Assembly: GCF_001403615.1 (NCBI RefSeq)
Contig: NZ_LN879456.1
Coordinates: 496,001-560,000, forward strand
Direction of reading: 5' to 3'
Origin: Desnuesiella massiliensis
GTDB taxonomy: Bacteria; Bacillota; Clostridia; Clostridiales; Clostridiaceae
DNA length: 64,000 nucleotides
In this document: positions 1 through 7,221 of the stretch, piece after piece
Layout of the letters: every line of letters begins with the position of its first letter
Position numbering within the stretch: position 1 is the stretch's first letter
Notes under the pieces: model-generated
What the model was told of the DNA's origin: nothing
Seen by the model: the letters and a program-made list of their open reading frames with translations, nothing else
The model's database searches: none
Translations under genes and position numbers: made by a program

Positions 1-225
1 AGAGCTGCCAGGCAGGTGGTTAGAATATTGCATAGCTTAAGTCATAAGTATAACCTTCCTTGGCATAGAGTCATAAACTCCCAAGGGAAAGTAGCCATAA
101 AAGATAGCTCTGCTAACATGCTTCAAAAGGATCTTTTAATAGAGGAGAATATTAGTTTTATTGATGATTCTACTGTAGATTTAGATGAGTATCAATACCA
201 TCCTTCTACGGACGAGTTTTTGTAA
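1..225 (+). CDS. Alkyltransferase-like / MGMT-family DNA-binding protein, 5' truncated
   Basis: The frame is open from the first base, so this is the C-terminal 74 residues of a gene that starts outside the window. The visible RAARQVVRILHSL helix followed by NLPWHRVINSQGKV is the DNA-binding and active-site region of O6-alkylguanine-DNA alkyltransferases. In true methyltransferases this site reads PCHRV; here Trp stands in place of the acceptor Cys, as in the alkyltransferase-like (ATL/YbaZ) proteins, which bind O6-alkylguanine lesions and pass them to nucleotide excision repair without removing the alkyl group. It is therefore probably not a methyltransferase. The acidic C-terminal tail is not family-typical as far as I can tell. 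Confidence 0.75.
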   Translation, partial: RAARQVVRILHSLSHKYNLPWHRVINSQGKVAIKDSSANMLQKDLLIEENISFIDDSTVDLDEYQYHPSTDEFL

Positions 226-274
226 CATGGTCTCCTTTTAAATATTGAGTTTAATCTTAATTAGGAGTGAAAGA

Positions 275-949
275 ATGAATAAAAAATATATAATTATAAC
301 TTCTCTAATAGCTTGTGTTTTATTATATTTTGTTGAACAAATATTAATGGTAAATTATATTATTAAGACCGCGGTTAAGATATTACTATTTATTTTAATA
401 CCTTGTATATATTTTACCCTCATTAAAAAAACAAAAATCAAAAGAGCTATGAACCTAAAAAAGGTAGATATAAAGCAGGTTAGGCTAGGGATATTATTTG
501 GAATAATATCATTTTTGGTGATTATAATTACTTATTGGATTATTGGAGGCTATATTGATTTACAAGGTATTGCACAGGAATTACAGAGTAAGTCAAAAAT
601 AACCACAACAAACTTTATTTTTGTGGCACTATACATAACCTTAGGTAATTCTTTTTTAGAAGAATTCTTCTTTAGGGGATATATATTTTTAAACTTGTAT
701 AATTTAGGCTTTAAGCGCATGGCTTATTTTTATTCCTCTTTACTTTTCGGAATATATCATATTGCCATATTTAAAACTTGGTTTAATTCTTGGCAAGTAT
801 CCTTAGCGCTTTTAGGGCTTATTTCAATTGGTTTTGTGTTTAACTGGTTAGATCTAAAATCGAAGAATTTTATAAATTCCTGGATAGTACATATATTTGC
901 TGATATTGCCATAGTAGTAATTGGATTGAAAATGTTTATGATAATATAG
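275..949 (+). CDS. CPBP-family intramembrane metalloprotease
   Basis: A 224-residue, very hydrophobic protein with about six to seven membrane segments. Near residue 130 is LEEFFFRG, the EExxxR motif of the CPBP (CAAX protease / bacteriocin-processing, Abi) family, followed by FGIYHIAIF and WIVHIFAD, which supply the conserved His residues of motifs 2 and 3. The family comprises intramembrane glutamate proteases; substrates of most bacterial members are unknown, and some give immunity to bacteriocins. I chose the ATG at 275 because AGGAG lies 7 bases before it; an upstream in-frame TTG at 245 has no ribosome binding site. No bacteriocin gene is adjacent, so no specific substrate is inferred. 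Confidence 0.82.
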   Translation: MNKKYIIITSLIACVLLYFVEQILMVNYIIKTAVKILLFILIPCIYFTLIKKTKIKRAMNLKKVDIKQVRLGILFGIISFLVIIITYWIIGGYIDLQGIAQELQSKSKITTTNFIFVALYITLGNSFLEEFFFRGYIFLNLYNLGFKRMAYFYSSLLFGIYHIAIFKTWFNSWQVSLALLGLISIGFVFNWLDLKSKNFINSWIVHIFADIAIVVIGLKMFMII

Positions 950-972
950 TTTAAATAGTTTTAGGAGGAAAT

Positions 973-1485
973 ATGGGTAATCAAATAACATTAAGAACCA
1001 TTGAAGAAAGAGATTTTGATGTTATATCAGAAGCTTTTAAAAGGCAAGGCTGGAATAAGCCTTCAGAACAATATAAAGAGTATTTTTTAGAGATGAAGGA
1101 AGGAAAAAGAGAGGTTATACTAGCTGAATACAATGGAGAGTTTTCAGGCTATGTTACCATTCAATGGAGCTCAAACTATGATTTTTTTAATAAAAATCGT
1201 ATTCCAGAGATTAAAGATTTAAATGTCTTGATAGCCTTTAGAAGAAAGGGCATTGCTTCAGCACTTATGGATGAAGCAGAAAGAAGAATTGGAGAGAAAT
1301 CAAATTACGCCGGACTAGGAGTAGGATTGTATGAAGGATATGGATTTGCTCATAATTTATATATAAAAAGAGATTATTTACCAGACGGTAAGGGCCTATG
1401 TTATCAGGATAAAACCATGAGCTATGGTGAGAAATCCATATTAGATGATGATTTATGTTTGATGTTTACTAAAAAATTATATTAG
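973..1485 (+). CDS. GNAT-family N-acetyltransferase
   Basis: 170 residues with a GNAT fold. The acetyl-CoA pyrophosphate-binding motif is seen as RRKGIASALMDEAE (about residues 95-108), and the typical beta4 segment IKDLNVLIAF precedes it. The late YEGYGF resembles the 'YEKxGF' motif of motif B, followed by a basic/Tyr-rich segment IKRDYL. TAGGAGG lies just before the ATG, and the gene sits 23 bases after the CPBP protease, so the two may be cotranscribed. The substrate cannot be read from the sequence. Confidence 0.85.
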   Translation: MGNQITLRTIEERDFDVISEAFKRQGWNKPSEQYKEYFLEMKEGKREVILAEYNGEFSGYVTIQWSSNYDFFNKNRIPEIKDLNVLIAFRRKGIASALMDEAERRIGEKSNYAGLGVGLYEGYGFAHNLYIKRDYLPDGKGLCYQDKTMSYGEKSILDDDLCLMFTKKLY

Positions 1486-1493
1486 GGTAGAAA

Positions 1494-1548
1494 TAGGGAA
1501 GCAATGTTTTTTACAGATCTATGAATTGTAATTAAAATTGCTTCCCTA
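1494..1548. repeat. 12-bp inverted repeat between convergent genes, possible terminator
   Basis: Arms at 1494-1505 and 1537-1548 (tagggaagcaat and its exact complement) are separated by 31 bases, between the ends of the convergent acetyltransferase and permease genes. There is no good T-run after either arm, so termination is plausible from position but not proven by sequence. Confidence 0.4.
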
Positions 1549-1579
1549 TAATGTATTTAAGTAGCTTATTTTGACTTAT

Positions 1580-3070
1580 TTAACTTTTTTGTTTTTCAAA
1601 TCTTAAATGCATAATTAATGCTACTATTGTAAAGAAAATAGGTCCTGCTATCATCCATATTGTAGAGTATATATCCCCACTGGTAGCTGGTTCAATTATG
1701 GTAAAGAAATTTGCAAAACCAACAGTTAAGGTTACAATTATGGTAGCAGCTAATGAACTCTTATAGCTTTTAAAGATTTGGAAAGGCTTTTTAATGTCTG
1801 TTTTCTTTTTAAAGGATGCAAAAGCTCCGGAAATAAACATATAAGGCAATGTCATAGCTACATTGGTCATTAGGACTAGCTTAGAGAAGAATTGAGATGC
1901 ACCTTCTCCTCCAAAGGTTACTAATAATACAAATACAATTACCACTATACATTGAATCCACATGGCGTTCAGTGGCATACCATTTTTAATTACAGACATT
2001 TTTCCAGGCCACAATTTTGAAGGAGTACCCTCTATCAACTGTTTTAAAGGGGCATAGGATAAGGTAAAGAATGCTCCAGTAAGAGCTAAGAACATAGATA
2101 ATCCTACAAATCTGGCTACCCAAGCACCCATGGATAAAGATATGGTTTCACTTAATCCTAATCCGTGACCTAATTGATAGCCCAAGTTATTCATTACTAC
2201 ATAGGCCACGTTTCCCATATGAACTCCGCTACCAGATAATACCGTTTTCCAATTAGTGAAAATTCCACAAAGGAATATACCTAAGGAGTAACCTATAGCT
2301 ATTATAATGGCTGCTATGGTAAGACCTTTAGGAAAATTCTTTTCAGGATTTTCTGTTTGGTCAACTAATCCACCTACTACCTCTATACCACCATAAGCAA
2401 AGATTGCGAATACCAAAAAGGATAAAATAGCAAGAGGACTTCCATATTTAGGATTTGGAGATTGAGTAAAGGCCGATGATATAATTGGCTGAGCTACTTG
2501 TCCTTTATTAAGGGCTAAAACTATCACAGCGCCAATTAATAAAACTATATTTAATAGGGCCACAGCGGTTCCCCCTATAGAGGTTACCTTCGCTATTTTT
2601 TCTAAACCCTTTGAAGCAGTAAAAGTAACCAAAAGAATCCAACAAACACCTAAAATCCCTAAACTTTGAGTGGAGTTAAGTCCAAATAATGTCCAAGTAG
2701 CCGTGGTATCTTTACCGAAAAATGCATTGGAAAAAGGTATCCATATTGCATTACATATATTAACCATCCAAATTACATAGGAGGCATACCACATGAAGGT
2801 TCCTATAAAAGCATATTTGGGTCCAATGGACTTTTCCATCCAAGAATAAATACCGCCTTTTTCATTTTTAAATGCTGAACCGAATTCCGCCATCATAAAA
2901 GCGAAGGGTATAAAAAATGTTACTCCTGAAAGGATGTACCAAGGTATTGCAGCATACCCCATAAGATAAAAGGATCTAGGCATATTGGCAAAACCAAATA
3001 CTGAAGTAAAAATCATTAGAATTAATGATATTAATGATAACTTTTTGGTAACGTTTTCTTTTGTGTTCAT
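1580..3070 (-). CDS. yjeM: Amino acid permease, glutamate/GABA transporter family, YjeM type
   Basis: 496 residues with about 12 membrane segments, in the APC superfamily. The N-terminus (KKLSLISLILMIFTSVFGFA, then NMPRSFYLMGYAAIPWYI) and the loop MAEFGSAFKNEKGGIYSWM are very close to what I recall of the E. coli permease YjeM, including the GGIYSW signature found in GadC-like transporters. It should move an amino acid across the cytoplasmic membrane; the substrate is not established. The ATG at 3070 is preferred because GAGGAGG lies six bases before it; an upstream GTG at 3085 overlaps that site. It is a single gene, convergent with the acetyltransferase. Confidence 0.85.
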   Translation of the reverse strand: MNTKENVTKKLSLISLILMIFTSVFGFANMPRSFYLMGYAAIPWYILSGVTFFIPFAFMMAEFGSAFKNEKGGIYSWMEKSIGPKYAFIGTFMWYASYVIWMVNICNAIWIPFSNAFFGKDTTATWTLFGLNSTQSLGILGVCWILLVTFTASKGLEKIAKVTSIGGTAVALLNIVLLIGAVIVLALNKGQVAQPIISSAFTQSPNPKYGSPLAILSFLVFAIFAYGGIEVVGGLVDQTENPEKNFPKGLTIAAIIIAIGYSLGIFLCGIFTNWKTVLSGSGVHMGNVAYVVMNNLGYQLGHGLGLSETISLSMGAWVARFVGLSMFLALTGAFFTLSYAPLKQLIEGTPSKLWPGKMSVIKNGMPLNAMWIQCIVVIVFVLLVTFGGEGASQFFSKLVLMTNVAMTLPYMFISGAFASFKKKTDIKKPFQIFKSYKSSLAATIIVTLTVGFANFFTIIEPATSGDIYSTIWMIAGPIFFTIVALIMHLRFEKQKS

Positions 3071-3430
3071 GATTATCCTCCTCACTTTTAATGAGCATTG
3101 CTAAATTTATAACACAATATAATTATACGATATTCGACAAAAAATTAATAATACGACAATGGAGTATTGTTAGCATAAAATAGTAATTTAGCCAACCTAG
3201 GAAGTTTTAAGGTAAATTTTTTAGCAAGTAAAAATTGTACATATAGTAAAGTTATGATAATATTTTAATGGTGAACTTTTTAAATAATTAGCGTTTTTAT
3301 GCTAAAAGCTAAATTTAAGAAACCTATTGTTTTTATGATACCCAAATTAGTTTAAAAATATAGTTAGTTTTAAATTAAATATCATTAAAATTTCGCCTTT
3401 TACACATAATATAAAAAAGGAGGAATGATT
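3071..3430. other. Divergent intergenic region, 360 bp
   Basis: Very AT-rich spacer between the divergent permease and the 72-aa orphan. It must hold both promoters. I see no riboswitch, tRNA or convincing repeat in it, and no -35/-10 pair I would defend. Confidence 0.4.
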
Positions 3431-3649
3431 ATGAGTTCAAAAAGTCATGTAGACTTAGATAAAATAAATAAAATACCTAGTGGTAAGCCTTTTGAGTATA
3501 AGGATGTAGTAAAAGAGGATTTTTCTAAAGAAGATCATACAGAGGATGGTAAAAGATTTAAAGCTGAAGTTGAAACAGAGGTTTATGATAATATAAAACT
3601 TGAAAAAGATACTGGCAGCCATTTGTTATACAGAAAACTAAAGGATTAA
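3431..3649 (+). CDS. Small hydrophilic protein of unknown function
   Basis: 72 residues, strongly charged (many K, E and D), with no membrane segment, signal peptide or cysteine. It reads MSSKSHVDLDKINKIPSGK at the start and ends in LLYRKLKD. AAAAGGAGG lies seven bases before the ATG, and a strong hairpin terminator follows directly, so it looks like a real monocistronic gene and not a chance frame. I do not recognise the family. An earlier ATG at 3425 is too close to the ribosome binding site. Confidence 0.7.
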   Translation: MSSKSHVDLDKINKIPSGKPFEYKDVVKEDFSKEDHTEDGKRFKAEVETEVYDNIKLEKDTGSHLLYRKLKD

Positions 3650-3652
3650 TGT

Positions 3653-3683
3653 AAATAAGTAGGTTTTCTAACCTACTTATTTA
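3653..3683 (+). terminator. Rho-independent terminator of the 72-aa gene
   Basis: A 12-bp stem (aataagtaggtt, 3654-3665, with its exact complement at 3670-3681) closes a 4-base loop and is followed by a short AT-rich tail. Confidence 0.8.
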
Positions 3684-3709
3684 TTATAAAGGAGAGTTAT
3701 ATAGATACA

Positions 3710-4507
3710 ATGAGTAAAAGAAATTACGTTCTAATTACTGGAGCTTCCAGCGGCATTGGAAAAGAAATAGCTATGCTATTTGGTAAAAATGATTATAACC
3801 TAGTTTTAACAGCTAGAAGAAATGAGGCTTTACTCCAAATAAAAAAGGAGCTTAGTTCCTATGGTATTGATGTGAAGATTTTCTCTGGAGATTTAAGCGA
3901 CATAAAAATCATTGAAGAACTTAAGGAAAAAATAGAAGCATGGGATATGAAAATTGACATTTTAATTAATAATGCTGGCATAGGTAAAACGGATTACTTT
4001 TTAGATTATGATTTTAGTAAAGATTTAGAAATGATAAATCTCAATATTATGGCTCTTACCTATATGACCAAGATTTTTGCTAAGTATATGATAAATAACG
4101 GAGGTGGAAAAATCATTAATGTAGCTTCCACAGGTGCTTACCAGCCTGGTCCATTGATATCGGTATACTATGCAACTAAAGCTTATGTTTTATCTTTTTC
4201 TGAAGCCTTGGCGTTTGAATTTAAGGACAAGGGTGTGGATATAAAGATATTATGTCCTGGAGCTACTAAAACAGAGTTTTCTAATAGAGCGGGAAAAGTG
4301 GATATAAAAAACGCTATGGAAGCAAAAGAGGTAGCTGTATTTTTATATAAATCCTTGAATAGTAAAAGTACAGTATTGATTCCTGGAGTTTTTAATAAGA
4401 TTAGCATATATAGCTCTAAATTATTGCCCAGGAAATTTTTGTCAAAAACAGTGTTTAAGATTCAAAAGAATGTAAAAGAAAAGTTTGATTATTTGGAAAG
4501 GAGATAG
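3710..4507 (+). CDS. Short-chain dehydrogenase/reductase (SDR)
   Basis: 265 residues. The classical SDR cofactor motif TGASSGIG is at residues 10-17, NNAG at about 88-91, and the catalytic Ser and YxxxK in the segment ending VYYATKAY (about 152-160). It should be an NAD(P)-dependent oxidoreductase, closest in form to the DltE/YqjQ-like SDRs of Firmicutes. The C-terminal part after SNRAG is basic and amphipathic. The SD AAAGGAGAG is somewhat far (about 12 bases) from the ATG. The next acetyltransferase gene starts three bases after its stop, so the two form an operon. Substrate unknown. Confidence 0.85.
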   Translation: MSKRNYVLITGASSGIGKEIAMLFGKNDYNLVLTARRNEALLQIKKELSSYGIDVKIFSGDLSDIKIIEELKEKIEAWDMKIDILINNAGIGKTDYFLDYDFSKDLEMINLNIMALTYMTKIFAKYMINNGGGKIINVASTGAYQPGPLISVYYATKAYVLSFSEALAFEFKDKGVDIKILCPGATKTEFSNRAGKVDIKNAMEAKEVAVFLYKSLNSKSTVLIPGVFNKISIYSSKLLPRKFLSKTVFKIQKNVKEKFDYLERR

Positions 4508-4510
4508 ACA

Positions 4511-5017
4511 ATGACAGAATTAATTAGTACAAAACTTAATAACTTTACCATAAGATTTGCGGAGGAAAAAGATGCAGCATTAATTTTGGAATTTATAAAG
4601 AGACTAGCAAAGTACGAAAAATTAGAAGATGAAGTGGTAGCCACAAAAGATATTTTAATAAAAAATTTATTTCAACATAAATATGCAGAAGTAATAATAG
4701 GCGAATATGATGAAAGCCCTGTAGCTTTCGCTTTGTTTTTTCATAATTTTTCAACTTTTTTAGGACAACCAGGATTGTACTTAGAGGATCTTTTTGTAAA
4801 GCCAGAAATAAGGGGCAAGGGTATAGGTAAACTAATGCTTGCTTTTCTAGCAAAACTAGCTTTAGAAAGGAATTGCGGTAGACTTGAGTGGTGGTGCTTG
4901 GATTGGAATGAGCCTTCCATAGAATTTTATAAAAGTATGGGGGCAATACCCATGGATGAATGGACCACATTTAGAGTTGATGGACAATCACTTAAAAGCT
5001 TAAGTGAGAAGTTTTAA
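4511..5017 (+). CDS. GNAT acetyltransferase, diamine/thialysine (SSAT) type
   Basis: 168 residues. The arrangement matches the spermidine/spermine (diamine) N-acetyltransferase branch: IRFAEEKDAALILEFIKRLA at the N-terminus, YLEDLFVKPEIRGKGIGKLM for acetyl-CoA binding (motif A, about 92-111), and CLDWNEPSIEFYKSMGA (motif B). Members acetylate polyamines or thialysine; which is used here cannot be told. It is three bases behind the SDR gene, with AAAGGAG as ribosome binding site inside the end of that gene. Confidence 0.82.
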   Translation: MTELISTKLNNFTIRFAEEKDAALILEFIKRLAKYEKLEDEVVATKDILIKNLFQHKYAEVIIGEYDESPVAFALFFHNFSTFLGQPGLYLEDLFVKPEIRGKGIGKLMLAFLAKLALERNCGRLEWWCLDWNEPSIEFYKSMGAIPMDEWTTFRVDGQSLKSLSEKF

Positions 5018-5019
5018 AA

Positions 5020-5056
5020 ATGAAATTATATTAAAATATTATTTCATAAATATTTT
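5020..5056 (+). terminator. Weak AT-rich terminator candidate after the SSAT-like gene
   Basis: Arms atgaaat (5020-5026) and atttcat (5041-5047), then a run of T at 5052-5058. The stem is short and all A-T apart from one pair, so support is weak. Confidence 0.35.
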
Positions 5057-5093
5057 TTGTAAAATAAATTTTAAAAAATTGTTAAAAAATATA

Positions 5094-5121
5094 TTGCTTT
5101 TTTTTAGAGGTGAGATATAAT
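5094..5121 (+). promoter_or_regulatory. Sigma-A-type promoter of the xpt leader
   Basis: TTGCTT at 5094-5099 and a perfect TATAAT at 5116-5121 with a 16-base spacer, about 55 bases before the purine aptamer. Confidence 0.65.
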
Positions 5122-5179
5122 AATTACTATACCATTAATAAAATACGAATTATTTTTAAAATAAGTATAAAAATGTTCG

Positions 5180-5246
5180 CTCGTATATGCTTGATGATAA
5201 GGTTCAAGCGTTTCTACCAGGATGCCGTAAACTGCCTGACTACGAG
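5180..5246 (+). ncRNA. Purine riboswitch aptamer, guanine class
   Basis: P1 is ctcgta (5180-5185) with tacgag (5241-5246). P2 gcttga/tcaagc flanks the loop tgataagg, J2/3 reads gtttctacc, and P3 carries the conserved loop tgccgtaaa; this is the complete purine aptamer consensus. The base before the 3' P1 strand is C (5240, in GACTAC), which specifies guanine/hypoxanthine; adenine aptamers have U there. It lies just before xpt, the classic target. Confidence 0.96.
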
Positions 5247-5332
5247 TATACGATTCTTTATGTTTTTTTGGCATTGTACTTGCCATTAGCATGAATTGTA
5301 TATTCCTAGGTGTTTACGCCTAGGAATTTTTT
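5244..5332 (+). promoter_or_regulatory. Expression platform of the guanine riboswitch (antiterminator and terminator)
   Basis: The terminator is attcctaggt (5302-5311) with gcctaggaat (5318-5327) and a T-run to 5332. A competing hairpin pairs 5244-5256 (gagtatacgattc) with 5293-5305 (gaattgtatattc) with two G-U pairs. It uses the 3' strand of P1 and the first bases of the terminator stem, so ligand-stabilised P1 frees the terminator. Guanine should therefore switch xpt off by premature termination. Confidence 0.88.
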
Positions 5333-5364
5333 GTATTGTAGATTATTTTAAGGAGATGTAGTTA

Positions 5365-5937
5365 ATGGAGTTGCTAAAACAAAAGATATTAGAATGTGGA
5401 CAAGTTATAGGTAATGATATTTTAAAAGTAGACAGCTTTTTGAACCATCAAATGGATGTAAGACTTTTTAATGAAATGGGAAAAGAGTTTAAAAAAAGAT
5501 TTGAAAATGAGGAAGTTACTAAGATATTAACCATTGAAGCTTCTGGCATTGGTATTGCCTGTATAGCAGCACAATATTTTAATAATGTTCCTGTGGTATT
5601 TGCTAAAAAAGCATTGGGAAGCAATATGGATATAGATAATTATGAAGCAGAGGTACACTCTTTTACAAAGCAAAGAACCTATAATATTAAGGTTAACAAA
5701 AATTATATAGATGAAAAGGACAAGGTATTAATAATAGATGATTTTCTTGCTAACGGCAGAGCAGCCTTAGGCCTCATAGATATAGTTAAACAGGCCTTAG
5801 CTAATGTGGTGGGAGTAGGCATTGTAATAGAAAAGGGCTTTCAATGTGGAAGAGAGGTAATAGAGAAGCAAGGAGTAAGGATAGAATCTTTAGCTATTGT
5901 AAAAGAGATGAAGGATAACCAGGTTATATTTTTATAA
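5365..5937 (+). CDS. xpt: Xanthine phosphoribosyltransferase
   Basis: 190 residues, the usual length of Xpt. It converts xanthine and PRPP to XMP for purine salvage in the cytoplasm. The PRPP-binding motif is VLIIDDFLANGRAA (about 123-136), and the N-terminal MELLKQKILECGQVIGNDIL and ILTIEASGIGIA segments are typical. The leader carries a guanine riboswitch, as in Bacillus xpt. Ribosome binding site AAGGAGATG precedes the ATG. No terminator separates it from the downstream nucleoside-binding protein gene 54 bases on, so riboswitch control probably extends to that gene. Confidence 0.96.
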   Translation: MELLKQKILECGQVIGNDILKVDSFLNHQMDVRLFNEMGKEFKKRFENEEVTKILTIEASGIGIACIAAQYFNNVPVVFAKKALGSNMDIDNYEAEVHSFTKQRTYNIKVNKNYIDEKDKVLIIDDFLANGRAALGLIDIVKQALANVVGVGIVIEKGFQCGREVIEKQGVRIESLAIVKEMKDNQVIFL

Positions 5938-5991
5938 TTCAAGATTTAACAATAAATTTATTATATTTTACTAAATGTTAGGAGGATTATT

Positions 5992-7101
5992 ATGAACAAA
6001 GTTATTAAAGCTTTAATTTCTACAGTTTTAACTTCAGCCTTAATATTAACAGGCTGTACTAGTGCATCTACAGCATCAAAGAACAATGAGAAAAAAGATA
6101 GTAAAACTAAGGTAGGATTTATTTATGTAGGACCAGTAGGTGATGGTGGATTTACATATTCTCATGACCAAGGAAGGCAGTACCTAGAAAAAGAATTAAA
6201 AGTAGAGACTATGTTCAAAGAATCCGTAAAAGAGGATAAAGCGGAAGTACAAAAGGTTGTACAACAAATGATAGATCAAGGGGCTAATGTGATTGTTGGA
6301 ACGAGCTTTGGTTTTCAGGAAGGAATGTTAGCAGAAGCAAAAAAACATCCTGAGGTTAAATTTTTACACTGTTCTGGCTATGAATTAGCACCAAATATGG
6401 GACAATACTTCGGAAGAATGTATCAAATGAGATACTTATCCGGTATAGTAGCTGGCTTAAAAACTAAAAGCAATGTAATAGGATTCGTTGGGGCATTCCC
6501 TATTCCAGAAGTAATAAGAGCAGCTAATGCCTTTACTCTTGGGGTAAGATCAGTAAATCCGCAAGCTAAAGTGAAAGTAAACTGGACAAACACTTGGTAT
6601 GATCCTGCCAAAGAAAAAGATGCGGCGTTAGCTCTAATAGATAGCGGCGCGGATGTAATTGCACAACATCAAGATACTGCAGGACCACAACAAGCAGCTG
6701 AATCAAGAGGAGTTTTTTCTATAGGATATAACACAGATATGAGTAAAACAGCTCCAAAAGCGAACATGACTTCAGCAGTTTGGAACTGGGGACCTTACTA
6801 TGTAAGCCAAGTTAAAGCAATTATGGATGGAACGTGGAAATCAGAAAAATATTGGGGTGGAATGGATGCAAATATTGTAGACCTTGCTCCATTAACAGCA
6901 GTAGCTCCTTCAGAAGCTAAGGATGCTATAGAAAAAGCTAAAGAAGAGATTAAAAGTGGAAAAAGCAAAATATTCCAAGGTCCGCTTAAGGATCAAAAGG
7001 GCAATATAAAAGTTGAAGCTGGTAAGGTAATGACTGATGATGAAATGTGGAATATGAATTGGTTCGTTGAAGGTGTTGAAGGAACAATTCCAGAAAAGTA
7101 A
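5992..7101 (+). CDS. BMP-family nucleoside ABC transporter, substrate-binding lipoprotein
   Basis: 369 residues. A lipoprotein signal peptide ends in LILTGC with Cys22 as the lipidated residue. The mature part begins KVGFIYVGPVGDGGFTYSHD, the opening of the BMP/Med (PnrA-like) binding proteins, and continues with FLHCSGYE, YFGRMYQMRYLSGIVAG and VIGFVGAFPIPEV, all family features. BMP proteins bind purine nucleosides and deliver them to ABC permeases. Together with the next three genes it has the layout of the Bacillus guanosine transporter NupNOPQ; xpt and the guanine riboswitch upstream support a purine substrate. A hairpin after the gene probably limits readthrough, giving binding protein in excess over permease. 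Confidence 0.92.
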   Translation: MNKVIKALISTVLTSALILTGCTSASTASKNNEKKDSKTKVGFIYVGPVGDGGFTYSHDQGRQYLEKELKVETMFKESVKEDKAEVQKVVQQMIDQGANVIVGTSFGFQEGMLAEAKKHPEVKFLHCSGYELAPNMGQYFGRMYQMRYLSGIVAGLKTKSNVIGFVGAFPIPEVIRAANAFTLGVRSVNPQAKVKVNWTNTWYDPAKEKDAALALIDSGADVIAQHQDTAGPQQAAESRGVFSIGYNTDMSKTAPKANMTSAVWNWGPYYVSQVKAIMDGTWKSEKYWGGMDANIVDLAPLTAVAPSEAKDAIEKAKEEIKSGKSKIFQGPLKDQKGNIKVEAGKVMTDDEMWNMNWFVEGVEGTIPEK

Positions 7102-7150
7102 ACTTGTACTTTAAACAATATATAATAATTTTATTTCAGCTGACTTAAGG

Positions 7151-7180
7151 GAACTGAAGAGCATATCTTCAGTTCTATTT
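7151..7180 (+). terminator. Intra-operon hairpin after the binding-protein gene
   Basis: A perfect 10-bp stem gaactgaaga/tcttcagttc (7151-7160, 7166-7175) with a 5-base loop, followed by tattttct. The U-tract is imperfect, so this is more likely a partial terminator or RNA-stabilising hairpin than a full stop. Confidence 0.65.
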
Positions 7181-7221
7181 TCTAATATTTTATAAAAATT
7201 TTTCTAGGGTTGGAGGAGCAT

